A stretch of DNA of 45,653 bases from Megasphaera cerevisiae DSM 20462 (GCF_001045675.1 NZ_LEKT01000023.1:1-45653), one strand, 5' to 3'. Positions 34,170 to 42,473 are shown, counted from the stretch's first letter. Program-made: numbers and translations. Notes: generated from the letters alone by a model not told the origin.

Positions 34170-34230
34170 ATTATATATGAAAGATGTGAGCAAAATATGA
34201 AGAAATAATGAAGAAAATGTGAAGATACAT
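34170..34230 (-). promoter_or_regulatory. promoter with four 11-bp direct repeats (response-regulator-type site)
   Basis: On the plus strand TGA(A/G) elements occur at 34187, 34198, 34209 and 34220, exactly 11 bp apart, within longer ATGAAGAAAA-like units. Read on the minus strand, they end 12 bases before a perfect TATAAT (34175-34170) that drives the membrane-protein gene. Repeats of 11 bp replacing a -35 box are the usual signature of OmpR/PhoB-family activators. Confidence 0.55.
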
Positions 34231-34538
34231 ATAGATGATAACATTAGAATTTTGATTAGTTTTTGAAGGATAATTTTTTATTCTTTCGTTTTCCATATCT
34301 TGCTAGATATATAAACCGTAATCTCCTTTCCCTGAACCGTTAAACTGATTATTATCTTTTTGGCAGTTGGGGTAATATAAAGAGGATTCCATAACCAGAG
34401 TCCTCTTTTGTCGTCAAAAAATCGTCAAAAATAAATAGATAAACCTGCATTAATCTGAGTAAGGTATTACTATAGCACTTTACCACAAAGCCCTATTTTA
34501 TGCCGTTTTGAATGAATTTGAATGAATTAAAATGGCTA
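34231..34538. other. AT-rich gene-free stretch at the probable prophage end
   Basis: No coding frame with a ribosome site is evident here. It holds a hairpin (34379-34409), a direct repeat CGTCAAAAA in tandem near 34411-34431, and a repeated GAATGAATTT at 34511-34526. The truncated host gene starts at its right edge, so attachment-site sequences should lie near 34,500-34,560. Confidence 0.4.
34379..34409. terminator. bidirectional hairpin terminator
   Basis: AAAGAGGA and TCCTCTTT are perfect inverted repeats around a 14-base loop, with T-rich flanks on both strands. It may end the truncated substrate-binding transcript arriving from the right. Confidence 0.45.
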
Positions 34539-34988
34539 TTAGATATTTGTATTGTAAATAACGCCGACTGCCGAGGCACTGTAGCCGATGAGCTGCTTGT
34601 CACTGTCGATCCAGCCCTTGACCAGTTTATCTGCCCCGGCCGGCGTGTACGACGCGATTTCCCCCTTTTTCTTCATGGCAAGACCGTCCGACCAAGAGGC
34701 CAGAATGACCACATCGGCGGCGGGATTGGATTTTTCCGCTTCCAGACGGGCCAGAATCTCACCTGTCGTGCCTTGGTACTTTTCGACCTTGATGCCGGTC
34801 TTTTTTTCAAAACCGTTGGCGATTTTGTCAGAAAGGCCTGCCGGTGACGGCATGTAGACCGTGACCTTGCCGCTGTCAGCTTTTGCCGGCGCGCTGTTGG
34901 CGCCGATATCGGTATGGGTGCCGCAGGCGGCGAGACTCAGACATACACAGGCGGCAAGAACTGCGGAAACAAGTTTTTTCATTTTCAT
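34539..34988 (-). pseudogene. truncated ABC-transporter substrate-binding lipoprotein
   Basis: The start MKMKKLVSAV follows AAGAGGAACGCAA. A lipoprotein signal ends at Cys22 (LSLAAC), so the product should be lipid-anchored. The remaining sequence matches the N-terminal lobe of Fe3+-type (family 1) binding proteins: GKVTVYMPSPAGLSDKIANG, then ADVVILASWSDGL. It stops after 149 residues at GVIYNTN-I, whereas the paralogue at 41431 continues for about 190 more residues after the equivalent IMYNTTR. The C-terminal lobe is missing, most simply because the prophage integrated here. Confidence 0.85.
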
Positions 34989-35019
34989 TTGCGTTCCTCT
35001 TTTCACTGGTTTTTATAAT

Positions 35020-35973
35020 TCATAAAGAAATGACATCATGCTTGTCGATATAGATAGGAAAATCAGTTCCGGCCGGGATTTTGACTGGAGATAAATAAGT
35101 CCAGTCCGCGTTTCCGTATTTTAAATGAATTTGATATACGCGGCCTAAAAATAAACTGGAAACAACGCGGACGGAAAATGCTTGTCCCGCTGGCAGTGGC
35201 TGGATGCAGGCTTTTTCCGGACGGAACATATGATGATCGTCAATCCAATTGGAAGAGCCAACAAAACGAGCTACGAAAGAAGTCGCAGGATGATTGTAAA
35301 TTTCTTCAGGAGGATCATATTGCTCGATATGACCACCGGAGAATACGGCGATTTTATCGCTCATGCTCATGGCTTCGGCTTGATCGTGCGTAACAAACAC
35401 TGCCGTAATACCCCGCGTGGATACGAGCTCGCGCAGTTCCAAACGCATTTCCGCACGCAGCAGGGCGTCAAGCGCGGATAAGGGTTCGTCGAAAAGGATG
35501 CACTCGGGCTTGATGACGATCGCTCTGGCAAAGGCGACGCGCTGCTGCTGGCCGCCGGATAACTGATGCGGATAGCGGTTCGAAAGCGTATCCAGCCGCA
35601 CCGCACGGAGCGCGTCATGGACCTGCCGGGATATGTTTGGAGTATGACCGGAGGCGCGCAGGCCAAAGGCCACGTTTTCGAATACTGTCATGTGCGGCCA
35701 CAGGGAAAAATCTTGAAATACAAAGGCCAGGCCGCGTTTTTCCGGCGGCACACAACGGCGTGCGGCGGCTGAAAACATGCAGTGCTCACCAAAATAAATT
35801 TCTCCCGAATCGGGTGTTTCCAAACCGGCAATCATGCGCAGCAGCGTCGTTTTTCCGCAGCCAGACGGACCCAGCAGCGTGGTAAAGCTGCCGCCGGCTA
35901 CCGTTAGGGATATATCGGTGATCACCGTTTTCTCACCGTATGTTTTGATAATGTGACGAAGCGAGATTTCCAT
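35020..35973 (-). CDS. ABC transporter ATPase, Fe3+/polyamine type
   Basis: The start MEISLRHIIK lies 6 nt after CAGGAGG. The 317-residue protein has Walker A GPSGCGKTT (35-43), Q-loop FVFQDFSLWPHMTV, signature LSGGQQQR, Walker B CILFDEPLSALD and H-loop VFVTHDQAEAMS, then a TOBE-like C-terminal domain. It powers import together with the lipoprotein encoded 31 bases downstream, which is now truncated. The permease gene of this set is not in the window and would lie beyond the prophage. TTTACC-N18-TATAAA upstream is a possible promoter. Confidence 0.93.
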   Translation of the reverse strand: MEISLRHIIKTYGEKTVITDISLTVAGGSFTTLLGPSGCGKTTLLRMIAGLETPDSGEIYFGEHCMFSAAARRCVPPEKRGLAFVFQDFSLWPHMTVFENVAFGLRASGHTPNISRQVHDALRAVRLDTLSNRYPHQLSGGQQQRVAFARAIVIKPECILFDEPLSALDALLRAEMRLELRELVSTRGITAVFVTHDQAEAMSMSDKIAVFSGGHIEQYDPPEEIYNHPATSFVARFVGSSNWIDDHHMFRPEKACIQPLPAGQAFSVRVVSSLFLGRVYQIHLKYGNADWTYLSPVKIPAGTDFPIYIDKHDVISL

Positions 35974-36119
35974 AAGTACCTCCTGATGTACATCCTTTTT
36001 CATTTTATACAGGCAACATGAAAAACAGGTAAACCGTACGTAAGGACTATGTAAAGACAATTCAGCCCGCCATATTGCGCCGCGGCAGGAAAAAAAAGAA
36101 AGAGAACACATGTTTTCAG

Positions 36120-36148
36120 TGGATACAAAACCGGATTTGGTATATAAT
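36120..36148 (+). promoter_or_regulatory. probable sigma-70 promoter of dcd
   Basis: TATAAT at 36143-36148 is a perfect -10, with TGGATA (4 of 6 matches to TTGACA) 17 bp upstream. The coding start follows about 60 bases later. No operator-like sequence stands out. Confidence 0.45.
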
Positions 36149-36210
36149 AACGTTATAAAAGATTAAAGAATATACAAAACAGCAAATTTTATGCAAAGGG
36201 TGGAGAATTC

Positions 36211-36735
36211 ATGATTTTGTCAGGCAGGGAAATAGTAAAGCATCTTGGCAAGGAAATCGTTATTACGCCGTTTCATCCGGAACGGGTCAATCCCAACAGC
36301 TACAATCTTTCGTTATATAATCAGCTGATGATATATGACCAGCATGAATTGGATATGGCGAAACCGAATACCGCTTCGACTATTTTGATTCCGGAAGGCG
36401 GCTACATGCTGAAGCCCAATACGCTGTATTTAGGCCGTACCAATGAATACACCAAGACTGACGGATATATTCCCATGCTGGAAGGGCGTTCCTCTGTAGG
36501 TCGTCTGGGTGTCTTTATTCATGTGACGGCCGGCTTTGGCGATGTCGGATTTGCCGGATACTGGACGCTGGAAATATTCTGTGTCCAGCCAATCCGTATT
36601 TACCCGAATGTGGAAATCTGCCAAATCTATTATCATGATATCGATGGCGAATACGATACGTACCGACGCGGTAAATATCAGAACAATACAGGCATTCAGC
36701 CGAGCATGCTATGGAAAGATTTTCAGGGAAAGTGA
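36211..36735 (+). CDS. dcd: dCTP deaminase
   Basis: The 174-residue protein has the dCTP deaminase core RVNPNSYNLSLYN, then MLEGRSSVGRLGVFIHVTAG (Arg93, Ser94, Ser95) and GYWTLEIF with Glu121 matching the catalytic glutamate. It converts dCTP to dUTP, the first step to dTMP; some family members are bifunctional and also cleave dUTP. GGGTGGAGAATTC precedes ATG 36211. It is a single-gene unit with its own promoter and a strong terminator. Confidence 0.93.
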   Translation: MILSGREIVKHLGKEIVITPFHPERVNPNSYNLSLYNQLMIYDQHELDMAKPNTASTILIPEGGYMLKPNTLYLGRTNEYTKTDGYIPMLEGRSSVGRLGVFIHVTAGFGDVGFAGYWTLEIFCVQPIRIYPNVEICQIYYHDIDGEYDTYRRGKYQNNTGIQPSMLWKDFQGK

Positions 36736-36771
36736 TACTTTCGCACGGCTTGACCGTACAGGTCGGCACAC

Positions 36772-36814
36772 AAAAACAGCCATCGGAGCTTCGGCTCTGA
36801 TGGCTGTTTTTTTT
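36772..36814. terminator. strong bidirectional terminator after dcd
   Basis: AACAGCCATCGGAGC-TTCG-GCTCTGATGGCTGTT forms a 15-bp stem with one wobble and a stable TTCG loop, followed by eight T. It also ends the minus-strand small membrane gene that converges from the right. Confidence 0.9.
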
Positions 36815-36820
36815 AAGGAC

Positions 36821-36961
36821 TTATGGTGATGGCGGCTGGTGATGTGTCTGGGGGGAAGACTTCAGAGAATCATCAGAATCGTCGTTCAGATGGGAACATA
36901 CTCCGATGGCAATCGCTGCGAGGATGAGTACAATGATTTCCTTTGCCAATTCAGTATTCAT
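36821..36961 (-). CDS. small membrane protein of 46 residues
   Basis: The start MNTELAKEII lies 7 nt after AGGAAGGTGG on the minus strand. One hydrophobic helix (IIVLILAAIAIGVCSHL, residues 9-25) is followed by an acidic, proline-rich tail (DDSDDSLKSS...HHQPPSP). The ribosome site is strong and the gene converges on a shared terminator. Longer upstream starts lack signals. Function unknown. Confidence 0.5.
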   Translation of the reverse strand: MNTELAKEIIVLILAAIAIGVCSHLNDDSDDSLKSSPQTHHQPPSP

Positions 36962-37280
36962 ATATACCACCTTCCTGTGTATTGTATATTCCCGGGATAT
37001 GCTGGCTGCCGATGCCATAAAAGAAGCGGTATAAACGGAGCCGCCATGTATGGGATACATACATCATACCGGCTGGTAATACATAAAGCAAGGAGGTTCA
37101 CAAAGTCTATATGGTAATGTGAATAAACTGTGACAGAGAGGATGCTTTCTGTTGTCAAACTGTAACAAAAGGGAGCGCCGGCAATATGTATGAAGAAATA
37201 GCTGCAGTGGTGATTGCCGGCGCCGGTTCATACGACTCAGACCCAGCAACATAAACTATTACAGTTGTGTGAAGACAATG
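36962..37280. other. gene-poor region with an 11-bp inverted repeat and a possible micro-ORF
   Basis: GCGCCGGCAAT (37175-37185) and ATTGCCGGCGC (37213-37223) are perfect inverted repeats around 27 bases. An ATG at 37186 opens a 22-codon frame (MYEEIAAVVIAGAGSYDSDPAT) to TAA 37252-37254, with AAAAGGGA upstream. A second GGAGG (37091-37096) is followed only by trivial frames. Repeated AACTGT(G/A)ACA elements occur near 37128 and 37158. No certain gene is seen. Confidence 0.35.
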
Positions 37281-37340
37281 TTACAATTCAGTGTAATGTA
37301 GCGCAAAGCAATAGACATGCGGAGCAGAACGAATTATACT
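37281..37340 (+). promoter_or_regulatory. sigma-70 promoter with upstream palindrome
   Basis: TAGACA (37312-37317) and TATACT (37335-37340) are 17 bp apart and both differ from consensus at one position. Upstream, TTACA-ATTCAG-TGTAA (37281-37296) is a palindrome with perfect five-base arms, centred near -58, a position suited to an activator. They serve the secreted Trp/Gln/His-rich protein gene. Confidence 0.55.
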
Positions 37341-37389
37341 TTTTGTGTGCATATAGTTGTAGTATTAACATAAGAAGAGGTGATATCAA

Positions 37390-37731
37390 ATGAAGAAACT
37401 AGTCAGTACCTTGCTTTTGGGTGCCGTTGCAGTATCGTTGAGCTGCGTTGGCATCACGGATACGTATGCCATGCCGCCGCGGGGCCCGCAATGGCAGCAG
37501 CGGGATGACCAATGGCAGAATAATCATGATCGCAAGTGGCAGAAGCACGAACAGCAATGGGGCGAATATGACCGCCAATGGCAGGCACACGAGGGCGACC
37601 GGGATTGGCAGAGAGAGCATGCTCATAAATGGAAGGACTGGTATCAATGGCATCACGACAACGGTGACGACGGCTTCAGCGAATTTCTGGCCGGAGCCAT
37701 TGTAGGAGCGGTGTTAGGATCCATGACATAA
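37390..37731 (+). CDS. secreted Trp/Gln/His-rich protein
   Basis: A signal peptide (residues 1-27, cleavage after DTYA) precedes an unusual low-complexity region with repeated Q-W elements (GPQWQQ, DQWQN, RKWQKH, QQWGEY, RQWQAH, RDWQRE, HKWKDW) about 7-8 residues apart. It ends in a hydrophobic, glycine-spaced helix (FLAGAIVGAVLGSM). A periplasmic or envelope-associated role is likely. AGAAGAGGTGATATCAA provides the ribosome site. No family is recognised with certainty; similar short exported proteins occur in Gram-negative-type envelopes. Confidence 0.75.
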   Translation: MKKLVSTLLLGAVAVSLSCVGITDTYAMPPRGPQWQQRDDQWQNNHDRKWQKHEQQWGEYDRQWQAHEGDRDWQREHAHKWKDWYQWHHDNGDDGFSEFLAGAIVGAVLGSMT

Positions 37732-37793
37732 GGCCTATAATATAGAAAAAGAGCCCGCCGCCGCTGAATTATACCGGTGCAGGCGCATGGATG

Positions 37794-37845
37794 ATATGTC
37801 CCAAAAAAGCTTGCCGTCCCGGCGATTTTTTGGGACATATTTTTC
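37794..37845. terminator. terminator with perfect 15-bp stem
   Basis: ATATGTCCCAAAAAA (37794-37808) pairs perfectly with TTTTTTGGGACATAT (37826-37840). TTTTC follows on the plus strand, and the loop holds a smaller GCCG/CGGC hairpin. It separates the plus-strand secreted protein gene from a converging small minus-strand gene. Confidence 0.8.
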
Positions 37846-37878
37846 AGTAAAAGATATGTATCGTAATCAAAGGACCGC

Positions 37879-38073
37879 TTATTTTTTGTTTTGATTTTCC
37901 AATGCTGCCTGAATGCATACGGTGACAGAGGTGGCAATGGTTATTTTTAGAATTTTGGCGACCGCATTGTAATCTCCATATTGAACCGCCTTGGCTATTT
38001 CCTTGCAGTCCGCTTCCAGGGGGGTATTTGCGAGAGCCTGAGAGCAAATCGCATACATTTCTTTTTCTATCAT
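37879..38073 (-). CDS. small hypothetical protein of 64 residues
   Basis: ATG 38073 (MIEKEMYAIC) lies 8 nt after AGGAAG; a GTG three codons earlier is the alternative. The product is helical, with cysteines at 8, 23 and 53 (ATSVTVCIQAALENQNKK at the end) and no membrane segment of full length. It converges on the 15-bp-stem terminator. Unknown function. Confidence 0.5.
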   Translation of the reverse strand: MIEKEMYAICSQALANTPLEADCKEIAKAVQYGDYNAVAKILKITIATSVTVCIQAALENQNKK

Positions 38074-38508
38074 ATTATACACTTCCTATCCGTATCATGA
38101 ATTAAGAAAATTACTATATGTTATAACAGCGAGCAATAAAAAAATACGCCGCACCACATCCTTCCAGTTATTACTGATAAATAAAAGTTATTTAAAGAAA
38201 TTATACCTCTTTTAGATAAAATTTGCAATTTTATTAATTAAAAATGCATGTATTAACAAAAAAACGATTCAATAAAATAACTGTATACAAGGACTATCGG
38301 ATACTAATTGGATGCTGGCGGCCATACGCCGTTTATAAAAACAACATATAGAAGGAACGGCTATGTCCTTCTCGTTGAAGGCGGAACATAGGCCGGGTCA
38401 GATTATGGCAGGCAGGATATATGCTGCGCTTGAAAAGAAGAAAAATATATGATGCCTATAAACAATGTATTGGATATGGATTAAAAATGATATTTCTATC
38501 CGAATAAG
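38074..38508. other. AT-rich gene-free stretch
   Basis: No frame with a ribosome site and protein-like composition is visible on either strand. The left part is strongly AT-rich. Near 38,357-38,398 a weak hairpin (GGCTATGTCC against GGAACATAGGCC) can form. Nothing else can be supported. Confidence 0.4.
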
Positions 38509-38538
38509 AAAAAGGAATCCTCTATGGGATTCCTTTTT
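38509..38538. terminator. bidirectional terminator
   Basis: AAAAAGGAATCC (38509-38520) pairs perfectly with GGATTCCTTTTT (38527-38538) around a six-base loop. It lies downstream of the minus-strand membrane protein gene that ends at 38636. Confidence 0.8.
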
Positions 38539-38635
38539 ACTGTTCAAATTCGCTGAGGCAATTGACTTATGCTGCATTTTCCTGTACATTTTATATGTAT
38601 ATGGTGTTGGTGAAGCGCTGCGGCATCCGCTTATA

Positions 38636-39301
38636 TTACCAGAAGAAATACATCCACAGCAGTGTTCCGATAATACCGATGCCGATATCGAGCAGCTTGT
38701 TGACGATTTTTTCAGATAGATAATACCGTTTCCAGAAAAAGGAAATTTTGTAGGTGTGCAGATAAATGTGTGACTGAGAGCTGTATATCAATCGTACCAG
38801 CGTACCCAGGGCAACGGCCAGCAGCACAATCATGCTGGCTGCGCTGATGTCCCAGCGCAGCGGTGAAGCGGCCGGCAAGACCGTGTGGGCGAGAAAAAAT
38901 ACGGCCGTACAGATGATCGGGATCGGAATAATGGCCCGGGCATCAATTTGCAGGAGCGGGCTGGTGTGCTTGGACAATATGCGGATGAGTTCATCAGAGA
39001 GCCCTTCCAGCTTGTAAGAGTAAAAAAAGTATATATGTGTAGAACCGGCGATGTGTATTTCGAAGTCCAGAGAAGGAGCTTCGATCGTTATGCCGGATAG
39101 CTCCTTGATAGACAGCGTATCCGCGAGTTGGAGCAGTTCCTCCCATGTTCGGCCTTCATAATAATCGGGATTGCTGCAAAAGGAATACAGTACGTCAGGA
39201 CTGTATTTCTTCAATGTAGTATCTATTTCTATTATATCGGTTATATTCAGGCGCACGGCATGAGGAATAGTCCGTACTGCCCTTTTTTGTGTATTTGGCA
39301 T
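38636..39301 (-). CDS. membrane protein of 221 residues, unknown
   Basis: A cytoplasmic-looking N-terminal domain of about 120 residues (VLYSFCSNPDYYEGRTWEEL, then EIHIAGSTHIYFFYSYKLEG) is followed by about three membrane helices (124-142, 152-172, 203-221). The ATG has AGAGG directly before it and GGGAG nine bases upstream. No family is recognised. The gene stands alone between a terminator and the divergent S58 peptidase gene. Confidence 0.65.
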   Translation of the reverse strand: MPNTQKRAVRTIPHAVRLNITDIIEIDTTLKKYSPDVLYSFCSNPDYYEGRTWEELLQLADTLSIKELSGITIEAPSLDFEIHIAGSTHIYFFYSYKLEGLSDELIRILSKHTSPLLQIDARAIIPIPIICTAVFFLAHTVLPAASPLRWDISAASMIVLLAVALGTLVRLIYSSQSHIYLHTYKISFFWKRYYLSEKIVNKLLDIGIGIIGTLLWMYFFW

Positions 39302-39486
39302 ACCTCTTGGCTCCCTGTTATGAATTTCAAGTTAAGTATACCACATTTTACCGGTGCAGGCAGTCGGCTATGCATAACAACGGCTTTTTTATGAATACTT
39401 TTTGAGACTGGAAAACAGGAAAAGGGATACACAACGGTGATAGCGGCAGGCAAGATGCAAATGAGCCTGCATAAAGGAGGCATATA

Positions 39487-40455
39487 GTGAAGAAAATAAG
39501 ACTGCAGGATATGACGGGATTTTATGCCGGAAATGCGGAAAATAAGGAAGGCGGTACAGGCTGTACGGTCATTCTCTGCCCAGATGGCGCGCCGTGCGGC
39601 ATTGATGTGCGCGGCGGCGGTCCTGCCGGCAGAGAAACAGAACTGCTCAAGCCGTCGGCAGCGGCGGAAAAAATTCATGCCGTGCTGCTCAGCGGCGGCA
39701 GTGCCTTTGGCCTGGATGCGGCAGGTGGCGTGATGCGGTATTTGGAAGATCACGATATCGGCTTTGCGACGCGGGTATGCAAGGTGCCCCTTGTAGCGGC
39801 CTCTTGTATTTACGATTTGGGCTGCGGCGCCAACGTCCGGCCTGATGCGGCTATGGGCTATGCGGCTTGCGAGGCGGCGGAACAAAATCAGCTGCAGGAG
39901 GGCAATCATGGCGCCGGTACCGGCGCTACCGTTGGCAAATTATGCGGTCCGGCGTATATGATGAAATCCGGCCTGGGAATCTGCGCACTTCAGATCGGCG
40001 AGCTGCAGGCCGCGGCAATTGTAGTCGTCAATGCCGTCGGGGATGTGTATGATGACCGCAATGAAATTATAGCCGGGATGCGTAATCAGGACGGTACGGG
40101 CTTTGCCGGTACGCGCCGGGTCATGCTCGAAGAATATGGTGTGACGCCGACGCTCTTTTCGCAGCGTGCGTCAGGCACGACTAATACGACCATCGGCGCC
40201 GTATTGACCAACGGGGCTTTTGATAAGACTTGCTTGACGAAAATTGCGGCCCTGGCGGGTAACGGTATTGTCCGGACCATTCGTCCCGTCAATACGACGG
40301 CGGACGGTGATTCTCTCTATGCCCTGAGCATAGGCACGGTCCCGGCAGAAGTAAGCGTCACTGGCACGCTGGCAGCCTATGCGGTGGAATGTGCTGTCCG
40401 ACGGGCCGTACTGGCAGCAGAGCCGGCCTACGGGCTGCCGGCGGCAGCGCGGTAG
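39487..40455 (+). CDS. P1 family (S58, DmpA-like) peptidase
   Basis: A GTG start at 39487 follows AAAGGAGG at 6 nt. The 322-residue protein has the S58 hallmarks: HAVLLSGGSAFGLDAAGGVM (64-83), the central GNHGAGTGATVGKLCG, and the self-cleavage region ASGTTNTTIGAVLTNG, where Thr234 after Asn233 is the expected N-terminal nucleophile. NTTADGDSLYALSIG then follows near 269-283. Members process themselves and act as aminopeptidases on short or beta-amino peptides. A clear terminator follows. Confidence 0.9.
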   Translation: MKKIRLQDMTGFYAGNAENKEGGTGCTVILCPDGAPCGIDVRGGGPAGRETELLKPSAAAEKIHAVLLSGGSAFGLDAAGGVMRYLEDHDIGFATRVCKVPLVAASCIYDLGCGANVRPDAAMGYAACEAAEQNQLQEGNHGAGTGATVGKLCGPAYMMKSGLGICALQIGELQAAAIVVVNAVGDVYDDRNEIIAGMRNQDGTGFAGTRRVMLEEYGVTPTLFSQRASGTTNTTIGAVLTNGAFDKTCLTKIAALAGNGIVRTIRPVNTTADGDSLYALSIGTVPAEVSVTGTLAAYAVECAVRRAVLAAEPAYGLPAAAR

Positions 40456-40479
40456 TGCGTTGTTATAACAAAATGCAAG

Positions 40480-40520
40480 CGGGTATGTCATACTACAGTA
40501 GTGTGGCATACCCGTTTTTT
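40480..40520 (+). terminator. intrinsic terminator after the S58 peptidase
   Basis: CGGGTATG (40480-40487) and CATACCCG (40507-40514) form the base of a stem that extends through CATACT/AGTGTG, followed by six T. Confidence 0.85.
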
Positions 40521-40650
40521 GTCGTGTCCAAATTACCCAATCCTATGAAAGGACATGCATCTGCGGGCTTTATTTCCTTTTTACGAGAATTAGCCGGAAC
40601 CTTTACATTGGGATGCCTATAATACCTTATCAAATGAAAGGAGAATAGCA

Positions 40651-41427
40651 ATGGTACCCATATTAGCATCCTCCACCCTGATGTGGAATGCCTCACTGAA
40701 AGAAATGTTCTGTCAGATTGTCGAAAACGGCCTGGCCGGTATGGAATTTTGGGCACAGCATTTTTTTTATCAGGAATATGATGAAACCGAATATGTGCGT
40801 CTGGCCGGCCAATACCCAATGCAGACGGTGATACACAGCTGCAGCTGGGATCTGAACCTGTCATCTGTCAACGAAGGAATACGCCAGACCTCGGTCAAAG
40901 AAGTTATTGCGTCTATGGAACTGGCCCGCAAGCTGGGAGCGTCGGAAATAACCGTCCATCCGGGTCATATGACGACGACCTGCTGCCGCAGCGAATGTGC
41001 CGTCATTATGTATGACTCGTTTCAGGAAATTGCCGGCGCGTCTGTTCGTCTGGGAATTCCCGTATCTCTGGAAATCATGGAAAAGACACCCAAGGAATTT
41101 GTCACTGATATCGAAGTGATGCAGGAGGTCACGCGGGATCTCTTTGATTTCTTTTCCTATACCCTGGATGTAGCGCACTGTGATAACGAAGAAGAAGCCT
41201 TGTATATATTGGACCATTTGCCAAGCATCTCCAAGCTTCATATCAGCAACCGGCAGGGCAGCCGGTATCATACTCCGCTGTCAGACGGCGATTACGATTT
41301 TGTTTCGTTGCTGCCGGTATTATGCGCGTACGGCCTGCCTATGGTAGTGGAAGGCTACGATCCGGGCAGATATTTTCATGTACTTCATCAAAATATCGCA
41401 TTTTTGCAGAGTCAGGGAGGGATTTAA
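40651..41427 (+). CDS. TIM-barrel sugar phosphate isomerase/epimerase-like protein
   Basis: The 258-residue protein resembles the AP-endonuclease-2/xylose-isomerase-like fold: GLAGMEFWAQHF, then EITVHPGH (His ligand), VSLEIMEK (Glu ligand), YTLDVAHCDN (Asp/His) and PMVVEGYD near the end. These are the usual metal-binding positions. AAAGGAG precedes ATG 40651 and TATAAT (40618-40623) may be its -10. It is four bases from the lipoprotein gene and so leads the transporter operon; its substrate may be related to what is imported, which is inference. Confidence 0.8.
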   Translation: MVPILASSTLMWNASLKEMFCQIVENGLAGMEFWAQHFFYQEYDETEYVRLAGQYPMQTVIHSCSWDLNLSSVNEGIRQTSVKEVIASMELARKLGASEITVHPGHMTTTCCRSECAVIMYDSFQEIAGASVRLGIPVSLEIMEKTPKEFVTDIEVMQEVTRDLFDFFSYTLDVAHCDNEEEALYILDHLPSISKLHISNRQGSRYHTPLSDGDYDFVSLLPVLCAYGLPMVVEGYDPGRYFHVLHQNIAFLQSQGGI

Positions 41428-41430
41428 CCA

Positions 41431-42456
41431 ATGAAAAAATGGACGAGGCAGTTCTGTATGCTGGCGGCGGCAAGTGTGATCATGCTGACCCTGTTCGGCT
41501 GTTCCGGGCAGGGTGGGGAATCTCAGGATGAAAGCAGCGGCGTGTCAGGCGAGCTGGTGTTATATACATCACAGCCAGAAGCAGACGCCCAGAAGCTCAT
41601 AGAAGTCTTCAACAAAGAACATCCGGACGTCAAGGTCAGTATCTTCCGCTCCGGCACGGAAGAAATCGTCAGCAAGGTGCTGGCCGAAAAAAAGGCCGGC
41701 GCAGTCCAGGCTGATGTGCTGCTGGTAGCGGACAGCGTGACCTTTGAAACGCTGAAGGAAAAACATATGCTCGAAGCATATGCCTCGCCGGAATTAAAGG
41801 GAATACCGGCGGCCTACATCGATCCGGATCATATGTATACAGGTACCAAGGTGATTACAACGGGGATCATGTATAACACGACGCGGGTCAAAAGCAGTCC
41901 CTCGGGCTTTGCCGATTTGACGCTGGCGCAGTACAAGGGAGAGGTCATTATGCCAAGTCCCCTGTATTCCGGCGCCGCGGCCTATACTGTCGGCGTTATG
42001 AGCCGGACCCGGGGGCTGGGATGGGAGTTTTTTCGCAATCTGAAACAAAACGGCATTACCGTGGATAAAGGCAATGGTGCTGTACAAAAAGCTGTTGTAT
42101 CAGGCGACAAGGCCTGCGGCATCATTGTGGACTATATGGCCAACCGCTCCCAAAAAGACGGCGCACCTGTGGCATTTGTATATCCCAGGGAAGGCTCTCC
42201 GGCCATTACGGAACCGGTCGGCATGCTGAAAACCGCCAAAAATAAAAAAGCGGCCCAGGCCTTTATCAATTTTGTTCTATCTGAAAAAGGCCAGCAGCTC
42301 GCTTCCGATCTCGGCTATACACCCGTTAAGGAGGGCGTGGCGGCACCGGGAGGCCTGAAGTCTATTGCCGGAATTACGGCTATGGATGTGGATATCAAAA
42401 CCTTGTACCAAAGCCGTGAAGCCGATAAAACGCAATTCAGCACGATATTTCAGTAA
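41431..42456 (+). CDS. ABC transporter substrate-binding lipoprotein, Fe3+ type
   Basis: The 341-residue protein has a lipoprotein signal ending at Cys24 (MLTLFGC). The binding fold includes SGELVLYTSQPEADAQKLIE, then KAGAVQADVLLVADS, ITTGIMYNTTRV and AQAFINFVLSEKGQQLASDL, typical of FbpA/AfuA-type (family 1) proteins. It should deliver the ligand to the permease encoded next. Iron(III) is the commonest ligand, but phosphonate and thiamine binders share this fold. Similarity to the truncated copy at 34539 is visible by eye (YNTTR against YNTN). Confidence 0.9.
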   Translation: MKKWTRQFCMLAAASVIMLTLFGCSGQGGESQDESSGVSGELVLYTSQPEADAQKLIEVFNKEHPDVKVSIFRSGTEEIVSKVLAEKKAGAVQADVLLVADSVTFETLKEKHMLEAYASPELKGIPAAYIDPDHMYTGTKVITTGIMYNTTRVKSSPSGFADLTLAQYKGEVIMPSPLYSGAAAYTVGVMSRTRGLGWEFFRNLKQNGITVDKGNGAVQKAVVSGDKACGIIVDYMANRSQKDGAPVAFVYPREGSPAITEPVGMLKTAKNKKAAQAFINFVLSEKGQQLASDLGYTPVKEGVAAPGGLKSIAGITAMDVDIKTLYQSREADKTQFSTIFQ

Positions 42457-42473
42457 GAAAGGAGAACCGGATA

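Noticed and set aside
38398-38589. 63-residue minus-strand frame
   Set aside because: It crosses the 38509-38538 terminator, lacks a ribosome site and looks unlike a protein.
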